Source: Ottelia alismoides
Taxonomy: Eukaryota > Streptophyta > Magnoliopsida > Alismatales > Hydrocharitaceae
Length of the DNA stretch: 64,000 bases
Assembly: GCA_037367405.1 (NCBI GenBank)
Contig: JAZKJV010009328.1
Span: forward strand, 186,001 to 250,000
Direction: 5' to 3'
The translations under genes and the position numbers were made by a program. Below the pieces are notes generated by a model. That model was not told the origin of the DNA. It ran no database searches and saw nothing but the letters and a program-made list of their open reading frames with translations. This document shows, one piece after another, positions 60,001 through 64,000 of this stretch. Positions within the stretch are counted from its first letter, which is position 1. Each line of letters starts with the position of its first letter.

Positions 60001-60304
60001 AAAGATGTTATAACATGGCTCCAAAGCAAAATGAAATTGCAACAGCAAAAAAACAAGATTTTGTACCCCTCAAAATCGTAAACTTCAATGGGCTTCTCTG
60101 GCTTAGGGCCTAATTGTGCTGCCTCTTTCAACTTGAAACCTATTAACACAAAAAACAGATAAATATCTTAAGTTGTAGAAAAGAACCTTTGCACAATCTG
60201 TATAAATAATAACTATTAGAATGAGATTTCTAGTTAGACCTCCAATTTTTGTTGCATACTGACTGGGTGGAATATCATTTTCAGAAACAAATGATGCTGA
60301 GTAC
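33018..60304 (-). CDS. Host gene: plastid-type protein with two GST-N/thioredoxin-like domains (partial)
   Basis: Nine exons, read from 60304 down to 33018, join in frame into 561 coding bases without a stop. The product resembles the Arabidopsis At5g03880 type, called thioredoxin or GST N-terminal domain protein, predicted for chloroplasts. Domain 1 spans EKPIEVYDFEG, the redox motif CPFC, VLDLDVLYYPCPR, GGKQQFPYM and VDPNTGVSMYESDDIIKYL. A linker with LTAGLAMIARLGK follows. Domain 2 begins LPPLPLEIWAYE and continues SPFCKIVREVLVELELPH. The transit-peptide exon(s) upstream and the end of domain 2 were not found. Introns range from 71 to 18,941 bases; the two largest are filled with transposons. 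Exons are intact, so the gene could still be expressed. The molecular function of the family is not established. Confidence 0.88.
33221..33280 (-). CDS. Host gene exon E8
   Basis: 60 nt, 20 codons: GSIYRPSRLPPLPLEIWAYE. The acceptor is TTCCACAG and the donor is GTCACTATTT. This is the start of GST-N domain 2 (LPPKPLEFWAYE in Arabidopsis). Confidence 0.88.
33392..33433 (-). CDS. Host gene exon E7
   Basis: 42 nt, 14 codons: TLTAGLAMIARLGK. The acceptor is CTTTTAG. The donor is the non-canonical GCAAGTGAAC (GC-AG intron of 111 nt). It matches TAITAGFAMIGRMGK in the family. Confidence 0.85.
33505..33548 (-). CDS. Host gene exon E6
   Basis: 44 nt: GT completes a glycine codon with E5, then NGTIPVMSSLGILT. 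The acceptor is ATGCAG and the donor is GTAAGTTC. It corresponds to the linker after domain 1 (YGDGTVPLSLSLGALT in Arabidopsis). Confidence 0.85.
33549..33783. other. Host intron sequence, nothing recognised
   Basis: Right after (in + coordinates) exon E6. It shows only generic AT-rich intron sequence before the LINE fragment begins. Confidence 0.5.
33784..34041 (+). mobile_element. RTE-type LINE fragment (reverse transcriptase piece)
   Basis: The plus strand encodes PMEVRRVPGERGLTWLTNLF, a stop, then KMSEEWRKSIVVHLYKYKGD and IQNCSSY. These match the RT region of plant RTE LINEs (EVWK.LG..G..WL..LF ... MP.EWR.S..VPIYKNKGD.Q.C..Y). It is cut at 34042 by the LTR of copia fragment I. Non-functional. 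Confidence 0.75.
34042..35062 (-). pseudogene. Element I: 3' end of a copia element (RT end, RNase H, LTR)
   Basis: The LTR is 34042-34187, with TTATATAG (minus-strand TATA) at about 34090. It is preceded on the minus strand by the purine tract TTTGAGAGGGAC. The coding part, 35062 to about 34200, matches element F: LVTKDLGSLRYFLGQEF, then an open frame 34950-34486 with RRYTELVGKLLYAIIIRPDI, ACADADYARCPKDRKSTSGF and SAKLEYMAMAQ. It then breaks and resumes with CDNHATLFIANNPVFHERTK and ends IDIYAPI at a stop beside the purine tract. The RNase H glutamate segment is altered (SAKLEY for SAESEY). Everything upstream of the RT end is missing. Confidence 0.85.
35063..35210 (+). repeat. C-family LTR piece E1, left of element D
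   Basis: It matches the later part of the element C LTR (caatttacat ... attgaaatattcac ... gcaataaaagttaatgcaaat). Element D is inserted in it. The match resumes at 37763 and ends near 37835. Confidence 0.65.
35211..35504 (-). repeat. 3' LTR of element D
   Basis: 294 bases. The terminal TG on the + strand has mutated to TA. The TATA segment present in the other LTR is missing here. Confidence 0.85.
37449..37762 (-). repeat. 5' LTR of element D
   Basis: 314 bases, TGTTGGAGTATTTGG to TTTTCTAACA on the minus strand. A minus-strand TATA box (TATATAAGG) lies at 37632-37624. The partner LTR lacks about 20 bases covering this box. Confidence 0.85.
37763..39840 (+). repeat. C-family LTR pieces (end of E1, and E2 with an internal duplication)
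   Basis: From 37763 to about 37835 it continues E1. From about 37836 it restarts at an earlier LTR position (ttttagtcaatcctctcagtag) and then follows the element C LTR to its end, TATCCTTTCA, at 39840. A 423-bp block is tandemly duplicated (38088-38510 and 38511-38930). It has CT-rich and TATA-like sequence near 39260-39360 as in C. No interior region follows on either side. Confidence 0.75.
38088..38930 (+). repeat. 423-bp tandem duplication in LTR E2
   Basis: Two head-to-tail copies starting aataattttattgttgataa (38088 and 38511). They are nearly identical over the whole unit, with scattered differences such as cattggaaaattg against cattgaaaagttg. The unit ends at gttgttgcaca. Confidence 0.85.
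39841..40037. other. Host intron sequence next to exon E5
   Basis: About 200 bases between the end of LTR E2 and the donor of exon E5. Nothing else recognised. Confidence 0.5.
40038..40107 (-). CDS. Host gene exon E5
   Basis: 70 nt: VDPNTGVSMYESDDIIKYL, then TDRY, and one base left over. The acceptor is TTGCAG and the donor is GTTTGATTTC. It supplies the ESDDI substrate-site segment typical of GST-N folds. The following intron is 6,489 bases with transposons. Confidence 0.92.
40108..40730. other. Host intron between E4 and E5
   Basis: A 623-nt intron with GT-AG ends. No transposon or ORF of note recognised. Confidence 0.6.
40731..40850 (-). CDS. Host gene exon E4
   Basis: 120 nt, 40 complete codons, from VREVVSVLDLDVLYYPCPR to GGKQQFPYM. 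The acceptor is TTTGTAG and the donor is GTTGTGTAAC. It encodes the helix and strand after the CPFC motif of domain 1. Confidence 0.92.
41033..41150 (-). mobile_element. 3' end of an RTE-type LINE
   Basis: On the minus strand it reads CTTAATTGTGGTAAAATGCC, then TTGTTGTTGTTGT. This is the typical tail of plant RTE LINEs, which end in a TTG repeat instead of poly(A). Upstream it has the usual gccgaccctactt block. Only about 115 bases remain. Confidence 0.65.
41496..42010 (+). pseudogene. L1-type LINE reverse transcriptase fragment
   Basis: The plus-strand frame has YLGFLLVGGKLH, a stop, then VLDRFESGMVGWKVAILSRG, KQVLHKHVLSIPFF and ERIEYIMRRFFWADGRRR. This is the segment after the RT core of plant L1 LINEs (YLG.PLG ... 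R...L.GWK...LS.GGR...I..VL.SIP ... I....RRFLW). It is broken by stops and runs to the left end of the Mutator-like element. Confidence 0.75.
42184..42225. repeat. 13-bp inverted repeat near the MULE left end
   Basis: AGAAGCAGCAGCT (42184-42196) and AGCTGCTGCTTCT (42213-42225) form a perfect stem with a 16-base loop, followed by a T run. It lies just inside the left terminal repeat. Confidence 0.8.
43098..43580 (-). pseudogene. Plant mobile domain (MAIN-like/PMD) tail of the MULE
   Basis: Minus-strand 139-codon frame 43517-43098 with RVPLIYFCIVELHTLDRVLH, QFGGISGIPMACDTLTHLHS, IDFRGKKNVDWTELHVIY and YLPWYRSVTRRFIDR. This is the pattern of the plant mobile domain, also called aminotransferase-like or MAIN-like. 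It follows directly after the SWIM finger (DKWPTFDHPLVILND) in the same direction. The association of this domain with MULEs is known in angiosperms. Its role is not established. The tail 42890-42480 is basic and proline-rich without a known domain. Confidence 0.75.
43590..45640 (-). pseudogene. MULE transposase (decayed)
   Basis: Transposase of the MuDR type, which would bind the ends and move the element. On the minus strand an N-terminal region at about 45640-45190 leads to WDIHCNERARRCLWRLRGH at about 45010-44960, the usual MuDR zinc-finger-like module. The catalytic core has PIISVDGIHMYGRYKQKILI and HILLLAFAFVNGKDD at 44540-44400. A SWIM-type zinc finger reads CIC-stop-KWRTHIIPCSHTCAVL at about 43720-43660. 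Several frameshifts and stops interrupt it. Confidence 0.8.
46215..46786 (+). pseudogene. Zinc-knuckle remnant, probably LINE ORF1-like
   Basis: An ORF at 46472-46675 has two tandem CCHC knuckles: CFPYGDGRHLARSC (second cysteine changed to tyrosine) and CVSCGVVRHMNVEC. Such paired knuckles occur in Gag-like proteins of plant LINEs and LTR elements. The flanks (46215-46471 and 46676-46786) show nothing more. It could be part of the L1 fragment left of the MULE, but this cannot be shown. Confidence 0.45.
46787..47520 (-). pseudogene. Element K: copia 3' LTR with a zinc-knuckle/RNase H fusion
   Basis: The LTR is 46787-46935 (TGTTGAGAG to CCACA on the minus strand), preceded by the purine tract CTTGAGAGGGAA. 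The coding remnant ends in RNase H (MRLLCDNEAAFFIANNP). Immediately upstream in the same frame (47406-47083) are two CCHC knuckles, CFKCGLVGHVARWC and YYKCREEGHLHKEC. Integrase, RT and the first part of RNase H are therefore missing between them. Either an internal deletion or a recombination with another Gag created the join. No 5' LTR found. Confidence 0.7.
48061..48199 (-). repeat. 3' LTR of element F
   Basis: 139 bases, identical to the 5' LTR except for one base in the poly-T-rich part (cttcatta against cttcgtta). Confidence 0.95.
48207..52463 (-). CDS. gag-pol: Copia Gag-Pol polyprotein of element F (1418 aa)
   Basis: A single-ORF polyprotein carrying all functions for copia replication. 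Gag occupies about 1-270 with an RG-rich stretch (220-243) and a zinc knuckle CSYCRRTGHSEDTC (C246, C249, H254, C259). Protease has WIVDSGATHH (D345). The pre-integrase zinc site has H474, H479, C500 and C503. Integrase has D531, D594 and E630, with 35 residues between the last two as in active enzymes. A proline-rich linker lies at 774-808. RT has D1017 and YVDD at 1102-1105. RNase H has D1265, E1307, D1342 and D1365 regions (ACADADYAG, SSAESEY, CDNQAALF). All catalytic residues seen are intact. The stop codon TGA at 48207-48209 lies inside the polypurine tract. Copia assignment is certain; the lineage (Ale-like by short LTRs) is a guess. Confidence 0.96.
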   Translation of the reverse strand: MSDHKLDMPAIGAFKGSAPIVKMGGTNYELWAMQFLSLMKSCGKKHILTEDEPPEKTGIYASWEADDAYAKVWLSGTLTMEIANDVLHQPTAKAMWDILAMTYSQVRNETKMLQLQHDIFTTKQNGKPLHSLYTSLRGMFEKLYSTIPLTATPEQQKTFRNATMVGVLLAALDPEYEAARAQILADSTIPPIEEVYRRLSRVPVPSNIATATPSAMAVSRGRGSSSSFRGRGSGGRGRGGRIRSTCSYCRRTGHSEDTCYSKHGFPPSARVADHVQGPPASTSDHRFEELVARLRDIMPQSSPSEGAYVADIAASASASTSASASASGSPSASFHNHDLTGWIVDSGATHHLCRERDILQSYRAVQPGRSVLIADGTQSPIIGQGETALLPSLHLQNVLHAPEFSMNLLSISQITRDLHCRAIFDPSSVIFQDILTGRVIGCGSEHNDLYRLVRSSYAGVSLHTQASVSPYTWHLRFGHLPLQKMRHLLPQISPSSSFRCEACQLGKHHRSSFPGRQSRSSSSPFELFHIDIWGPSRVPDHQGHRFYLVVVDDFSRVSWTFLLKNKSEAGNVIQNLINEVLNVFSSTVKYVRTDNALEFCTRSLASFLSSKGIIHQTTCPYTSQQNGIAERKHRHFLDIARTLLIQSCAPLSFWGDAILTACYLVNRMPTTVLGEKSPISVLFPDRDLFTLTPRVFGTVAFVHRLSPGLDKLSPRAIKCVFVGYSRTQKGYRCYDPIHNKYYVSADVTFFEPVMYFSPAGDRLVSSTLSDSQVYVPPPPSLGPSSTPASPITQPPPNPPPPPPLPPVVPFPKFYTRRKGPAQATSQPSNTPQVFSDISDGLNNAHVQELVQEEEDQPVSTVLDDLNQPIAHRKQRRQCVSYPLASHVSFHRLTGDFQKFAAAVSSVEIPRTYQDAMKTECWRLAMEEEMRALQSRGTWSLVPIPPGASVVSCKWVFTVKYHADGRLDRYKARLVARGFTQTYGVDYLDTFSPVARHSTLRILLSVAVVRGWPIFQLDVKNAFLYGDLQEEVYMQQPPGFTAEGETHKVCRLHKAIYGLKQSPRAWFQKLSQIIEQQGFRRSNADHSLFVRKTSRGTIVVMVYVDDILVTGDDAQGVEITKSMLGSQFITKDLGTIRYFLGIEFARNAQGMVMTQRKYVTDLLAETGMMECRPSSTPMDPSMKLYDDDTEEVDKRRYREMVGKLLYITITRPDIALAVNRVSQFVEQPRQVHMDALYMILRYLKSSPGTGLLFKKDTDLAISACADADYAGCPRDRKSTSGFAIFIGSSLVSWKSKKQTVVARSSAESEYRAMAQASSEMMWVKAVLEDLNVEVPLPMNLQCDNQAALFIANNPAFHERTKHIEVDCHYTRDMIQKGFISTSHVSSEDQTADIFTKPLLRGPFQRCSSKLSMIDIYAPS
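52464..52930 (-). other. 5' leader of element F
   Basis: About 470 bases between primer site and start codon. The stretch near 52650-52920 is unusually GC-rich for the window, with a long G run (C run on the minus strand) at about 52890-52900 and ggcggcggcggt repeats. Plus-strand ORFs here are antisense artefacts. Confidence 0.75.
52931..52946 (-). other. Primer-binding site of element F
   Basis: TGGTATCAGAGCCATG on the minus strand immediately follows the LTR and is complementary to the 3' end of initiator tRNA-Met. Confidence 0.9.
52947..53085 (-). repeat. 5' LTR of element F
   Basis: 139 bases, TGTAGAGATAG to TATTCTAACA on the minus strand. The minus-strand TATA box CTATATAA lies at 52998-52991. 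Confidence 0.95.
53123..57690 (-). pseudogene. Element J copia polyprotein (decayed)
   Basis: Order on the minus strand: Gag remnants 57690-56350; protease at about 56130 with WIINSGASTHLT, where the catalytic aspartate is replaced by asparagine; integrase pieces 55660-55240 (ASFPIRTESLSTTTFHLVHC, NVWGP); RT at 54620-53700 (WVFTIKLSPDGSIDRLKTKL). The catalytic motif there reads YVHDMVVTG at about 54070-54045, losing one aspartate of YVDD. RNase H follows at 53664-53209 (DSDYASSLEDRRSTT, KSKKQTMVSRSSAE, CDNKSATYIATNP). Numerous stops and frameshifts. Confidence 0.85.
57871..58781. mobile_element. hAT-type MITE, copy 2 (911 bp)
   Basis: Flanked by AATCCATA (57863-57870) and GATCCATA (58782-58789), an 8-bp target duplication with one change. 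The ends are CAAGGTTCAGAAATGCGG and, inward from the right, CAGTGTTCGGAAATGCGG. The arms match copy 1 (attcgttcggtca, agcgagtaagc, and repeats of CGCATATGCGGCCGC near the right end). The AT-rich middle has no coding capacity. It is inserted in the RTE LINE. Confidence 0.87.
59011..59791. other. Host intron next to the micro-exon; short tandem duplication
   Basis: Mostly plain intron sequence. A 46-bp unit (ctactttggtccgatac...) is duplicated in tandem at 59184-59229 and 59230-59275 with a few changes. No gene or element recognised. Confidence 0.6.
59792..59810 (-). CDS. Host gene exon E3: 19-nt micro-exon encoding the CPFC motif
   Basis: The exon ATGCCCGTTTTGTAGAAAG is flanked by CAG on its 5' side and GTAATAC on its 3' side. 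Its first base completes GGA (glycine) with E2; the other 18 encode C-P-F-C-R-K. It exactly fills the gap between E2 (FE-G) and E4 (VREVV) expected from the family. The downstream intron is 18,941 bases. Confidence 0.88.
60067..60139 (-). CDS. Host gene exon E2
   Basis: 73 nt in phase with E1 and E3. It encodes FKLKEAAQLGPKPEKPIEVY plus DFE and ends with two bases of a glycine codon. The acceptor is TTAATAG and the donor is GTACAAAATC. This is the start of GST-N domain 1. Confidence 0.9.
60240..60304 (-). CDS. Host gene exon E1 (first recognised)
   Basis: 65 nt: one base completing a codon, 21 codons (YSASFVSENDIPPSQYATKI...) and one base left over. The acceptor is TTTAG and the donor is GTCTAACTAG. 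It matches the GYSASFVSKDEIP region of the family. Upstream exon(s) with the transit peptide are not seen. Confidence 0.85.
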
Positions 60305-60440
60305 CTAAATGTGATAAAGATAAAAGAACATCAGAGGAAGTACAATCTCCTGACTTCTTCCATTAGCAGCCAATATTATATATCTAACAAAAAATTGAAT
60401 GGATAAAGTTTGAAGCCAAAGGATGGCTATTAAATAATAG

Positions 60441-60573
60441 TGTTTGGAGTATAGGAGGCTTGTAACCCTCAAGGGTATCTTGTGTATTCCTATTCCTATG
60501 TACTAACCTTAACTCTAGCCTCATATTCCATATATATGGGTAGGGTTTTAGCAATATATTCAATTCGAAAGCA
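60441..60573 (+). repeat. Possible copia LTR fragment
   Basis: It begins TGTTTGGAGTATAGG and contains ctcatattccatatatatgggtagggtttt, like the promoter part of short copia LTRs. No partner LTR or target duplication seen, so the call is weak. The rest of 60305-61019 shows nothing I can name. Confidence 0.3.
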
Positions 60574-61019
60574 TGGCAATGGTCCTCGATCAGAGATCTA
60601 AACCCATTGTTTTAATTCCCTGCCTTCGCAGCCCACATTTCATTGAAGAGATGCCCGTTTGCACACTCTTGAAAAGCTAAGTTTCCGACAATCATGCTCT
60701 TGGAAGAGCTGCTCATTATCAAAGCATCTGCTAGGAGACCTGCCATAAGCATCACCATTGAAGCAATTTTTACAAGAACTAGCCTGCAGCATCAAAGAGC
60801 ACGGTTACAACAATAGTGACTCGGAAGAGTTGCTCACTATTAGAGCATCTGTGAGAAGAATTGCCAGATCTGCTAAATGAGTTGCTTGTCTGCAGCATCA
60901 AAGAACCCATCACTTGGGAAACTCTTAAAATAAAATATGGAAGAATGAATTAGTCTATAATAAGTGAAAGGGTCCATTCCATATATATGTGGAAGGAGGA
61001 AATCTAAAAGTTTTACCCT

Positions 61020-61304
61020 TGTTGAAGAATGTCTTAGGTGGGTAATTGGACCTCTCCAGGATCCAATGACCATATCCTCATGTTTAGTCCCACTTCACCT
61101 ATTGGTGGGACTTTGGTGTGTCATTAGGGCTATATAAAGAGCTAAACATCCATGTATTCATTGAGATGATTCAATAGAATAACCAACCCATTGTGGCATT
61201 CTTCTGTATATTCATCTCGCTCCTTAGTGAGTGAGATTCCATATAAAATCATGATGTTCTTATTTGGTTCTTTCATTATTGCTTCCGTATTTCATATTTT
61301 CACA
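61020..61304 (+). repeat. Element H: 5' LTR of a D/G-family element
   Basis: It begins TGTTGAAGAATGTC and ends TTTTCACA. It contains GGTGGGTAATTGGACCTCTC, then tatataaag (about 61131-61139) and CTCGCTCCTTAGTGAG, collinear with the LTRs of G and D. A degenerate primer site TAGCATCAGAGC follows at 61305-61316. Confidence 0.7.
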
Positions 61305-61700
61305 TAGCATCAGAGCAAGTCAATTCTGAGTTTATCCTCGGTGTTTTTTTTTATGGTCATCGGAGTTCAAGTTCTGTTCATGTTCTTCAGATTATGTTGC
61401 TTCTGAGTTTGTGCGGCGATTGACATGCAGTTGTGGGCATATTGTCAACAATGAAGAAAGTCAGAAGGGGAAGTCGAAGCATGTAGCATCCTCCACCGGT
61501 GACAGAGATCTGGATCTGCGGGTGGAGATCAGAGAGGATCATTAACCCCCTTCGTTACCTCCAGATCTCGCGAAAAAATCAAATATCAACCATTAATCAT
61601 CTCTAATCAGAACCTGGATATGTAATTCGATCCATCAGAATCTGTAAAACACTTCACATTAATTAAATTTGGATGAATTATAAATTTATGTTTCAAATTT
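61305..61700 (+). mobile_element. Start of element H interior, truncated
   Basis: Leader-like sequence after the primer site. No purine tract, 3' LTR or coding domain follows, so the element is cut somewhere in this region. Confidence 0.45.
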
Positions 61701-63330
61701 AACATTAGTTAGGGCTAGAAAATGCCTAAGACGATAGGCACTCACCATACAGGTATACGCTGATATGCATGTATATGTAACACAGAAATAAACCTAAATT
61801 ATAATCCAAGATCAATCCAACATATATGTCTGCGTGTATATATGCACACACACAAGCTCGCGTTCTATATGTGTACACATATATACACATATGTATAAAT
61901 CTGCGTATGAACATATGTGTACCTGCAAGGCTGCAAATGCATGTAGACAGATAGACTTTAATAAATTCAATTGACAAATTTAAAACACCAGATGTATAGA
62001 TATTAGATTCTGTTAGATGTGGTTTAAAAGATATGTAACGTATAATGCTTAGTGGGTTTAAATCAGGATTTCAGACAAGCCTCACAAGCAATGATCATTG
62101 GGTAGCATTGATATCGTTCGTGCTGATTATGTTTTCAAATTGAGCTTTTGAGGAAAATGGGTAGACGAAGCTAGGCACCTCAAGGGATTGGGTGTGCACC
62201 CTTGGGGACTCAGGTAGAAATCTAGATGGCCACAATCCCAACCGCTACTATGTAGCTGCGATGATTGGAGGACATGTTGCTTGGCACATCGAGGTACAAA
62301 TCTGATGGTGTTCCGACTCAGTACTTTCGTGCCTTCGCCCCGTACTTGGAGAGCATGTCGAGTAGTCATGGTTGGTGATTTAATGTTTCGCTTGTTCACT
62401 TACAGCTAACACTCGTGTATTGACTAGTGTAGGCCACATTGGTTAGTATTCCAAATGGGAGTGCTATGAGTGGAGTTCCGGAAAATGTGGTTAATGAAGA
62501 TGGGAATGAAATATGAATCCCCTATGCATAAGGAGGATTGGGATGGTTATGGTAACTTTGACAATGGTACAAGTGATCTTGGTCATCGGTTCCCTGACTC
62601 GTACCCTACGTCACGATGGACTCTTACATGTGTGTAGTGGACTTGGGCAATTCGCAACGATTCGCGGGTGAAATTTGAATTAGGAATCGGAACTACAGTT
62701 TGTTAAGCGGAGCTAGTAGACGTGTTGGGAACTTAGCTAGGATGCATTGTAGGCATCCCATCCCTAAGGCTTTCTTCTTGCCTTAAAGTCATAGTGTGAG
62801 CTCTCACCTGAACCAAGACCACAAACTATCCACGAAGCTTAGGTGATCCATATCAAATAGTAATGATTAGAATTTTATCTCTTTACAAGGTCAGTTTACC
62901 CAGTTATTTCTTTTGTACACTTTTTAACTATATCTTGCTTGTTGTAAATTTTATATCGTACTGGATAACTTTGCTCATAACATACCTATGTGTGGATTCG
63001 CATGTTCCCAGAAGAAGCAGTAGCAGTGAGCATATGTTGTTGGCCTGGAGCTATTTCTTTTTGTACAGCTACACGATTGTCTTTTGTAGTACAATTACCT
63101 GTAGCTTTTACGGTTCCTTTCTTGTAGTTTTGAGAGAAATGTGATGTACGATGTATGTATGGACACACATTTTTTGATTGCATACATGTAATATATAGAC
63201 ATGGATTGTACTGAAATGATTGATGGACATGTTATGCACAGGAATGAATGGAAGAGCTTTTAAATTCTAGTCTTTATGCAAATTTCTCGTTCTTATATCT
63301 ATACCATGTCTCAAATGTGGGAATGTATGT
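61701..63330. other. No gene or element recognised
   Basis: 61740-61940 is rich in short CA/TA alternations (tgcacacacacaagc, tatatacacatatgt). The remainder is unique-looking sequence on both strands with no domain in any ORF. I looked here for the missing first exon(s) of the host gene and did not find them. Confidence 0.5.
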
Positions 63331-64000
63331 ATGTGGAATCGATTTGTCGAGTACGCGAATCCTATGGGGACTGTCGTCTCACCAGTCACCATTGACTTTC
63401 AAAGGGATTTTCTAATCACGATGAACAATAGAGTCTCCTCTCTACTTAAGCCAGCATGCATTTATTCTATGAGTAACATATCCATCAATTTCCCCGTCCT
63501 ATTGCAAAATAGATCTCAAGTATCTAAAAAACTTTCTTCTGAATGTAATCGTCTCCAATCTTCACCTCAAGTCCTTCACCGTTGTTTCCATCAAGTGTGT
63601 ACTCCATGTATTCAGTCTTATCCCTACTTATACAAAAACATTTAGTCTTTTAAGCATGTCTCCAAACCTCCAGCTTCTCATTACTCTATCTCTTGTCTCA
63701 TCAATCAACATAATATCATCGGAAAACAACATGCACCAAGGTATCTCATCCCAAATGTGACTAGTTAACTCGCCCATAATCAATGTAAAAAGGAATGGAG
63801 TCACAGCTGAAACTTGGTGTTGTACAATGCTAATGTTAAAATAGTTGGTCCTCCCAATATGGATATTTACACAAGATGAAGCGTTGTTACACATATCCTT
63901 TATAAGGTTAATGCATAGGGCAGGTACTTGTCTCTTCCAAAAATCCATGCAATATCTCATATAGGACTGAATCATATGTCTTCTCCTAATCAATAAAAAT
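63331..64000 (-). pseudogene. RTE-type LINE reverse transcriptase, continues past the window
   Basis: The minus-strand frame 63993-63628 has ALCINLIKDMCNN, VQHQVSAVTPFLFTLIMGEL and IPWCMLFSDDIMLIDETRD. The catalytic FSDD corresponds to FADD of RTE LINEs. After a frame change it continues with DGEIDGYVTHRM at about 63500-63470. The LINE at 58782-59010 carries a homologous segment. Stops and frameshifts show that it is dead. Confidence 0.82.

Overview
This is nuclear DNA of a flowering plant. The window holds nested plant retrotransposons of several kinds (Ty3/gypsy Athila-type, Ty1/copia, RTE- and L1-type LINEs), a Mutator-like transposon and a hAT-type MITE. Running through the right half are the short exons of an ordinary plant nuclear gene on the minus strand. 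I cannot name the species.

The one host gene I can support encodes a plastid-type protein with two glutathione-S-transferase-N/thioredoxin-like domains, of the Arabidopsis At5g03880 type. Nine exons (60304 down to 33018, minus strand) join without a stop or frameshift into 187 codons' worth of sequence. Both ends are missing: the transit-peptide exon(s) and the last part of domain 2. A 19-nt micro-exon (59792-59810) supplies the CPFC redox motif of domain 1. It is separated from the next exon by an 18.9-kb intron packed with transposons. Another intron of 6.5 kb also carries transposons, and one short intron uses a GC-AG splice pair.

Layout from left to right: 1-11800, a decayed Athila-type Ty3/gypsy element (A) with gag, protease, RT, RNase H and integrase, a long 3' UTR with a tandem array of PPT-like hairpins, and the start of its 3' LTR. 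11801-18932, a related gag-only Athila-like element (B) with a 3.2-kb 5' LTR. 18933-29494, a full-length but decayed copia element (C) with 2.6-kb LTRs and no target-site duplication. 29495-32482, a non-autonomous copia-like element (G) that lost its 5' LTR and carries a hAT MITE at 30762-31699. 33018-33548, four host exons. 33784-40037, an intron with a LINE fragment, a copia fragment (I), C-family LTR pieces (E) and a complete non-autonomous element (D, TSD CAAAT). 40038-40850, two host exons.

40851-59791 is the giant intron. It holds an L1 fragment, a Mutator-like element with a plant mobile domain (about 42011-46214), a copia fragment (K), and an RTE LINE. The LINE is split by copia element J (TSD GCTCA), J is itself split by the young intact copia element F (TSD GTTAC, 1418-aa polyprotein), and the LINE is also split by a second hAT MITE. 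59792-60304 holds three more host exons. 60305-64000 has LTR pieces (including H, a relative of D and G) and another RTE LINE at the right edge.

Nesting gives relative ages: LINE first, then J (LTRs about 14% different by eye), then F (one difference in 139 bp). Most elements in the giant intron lie in the same direction as the host gene. No tRNA, rRNA or CRISPR locus was seen.
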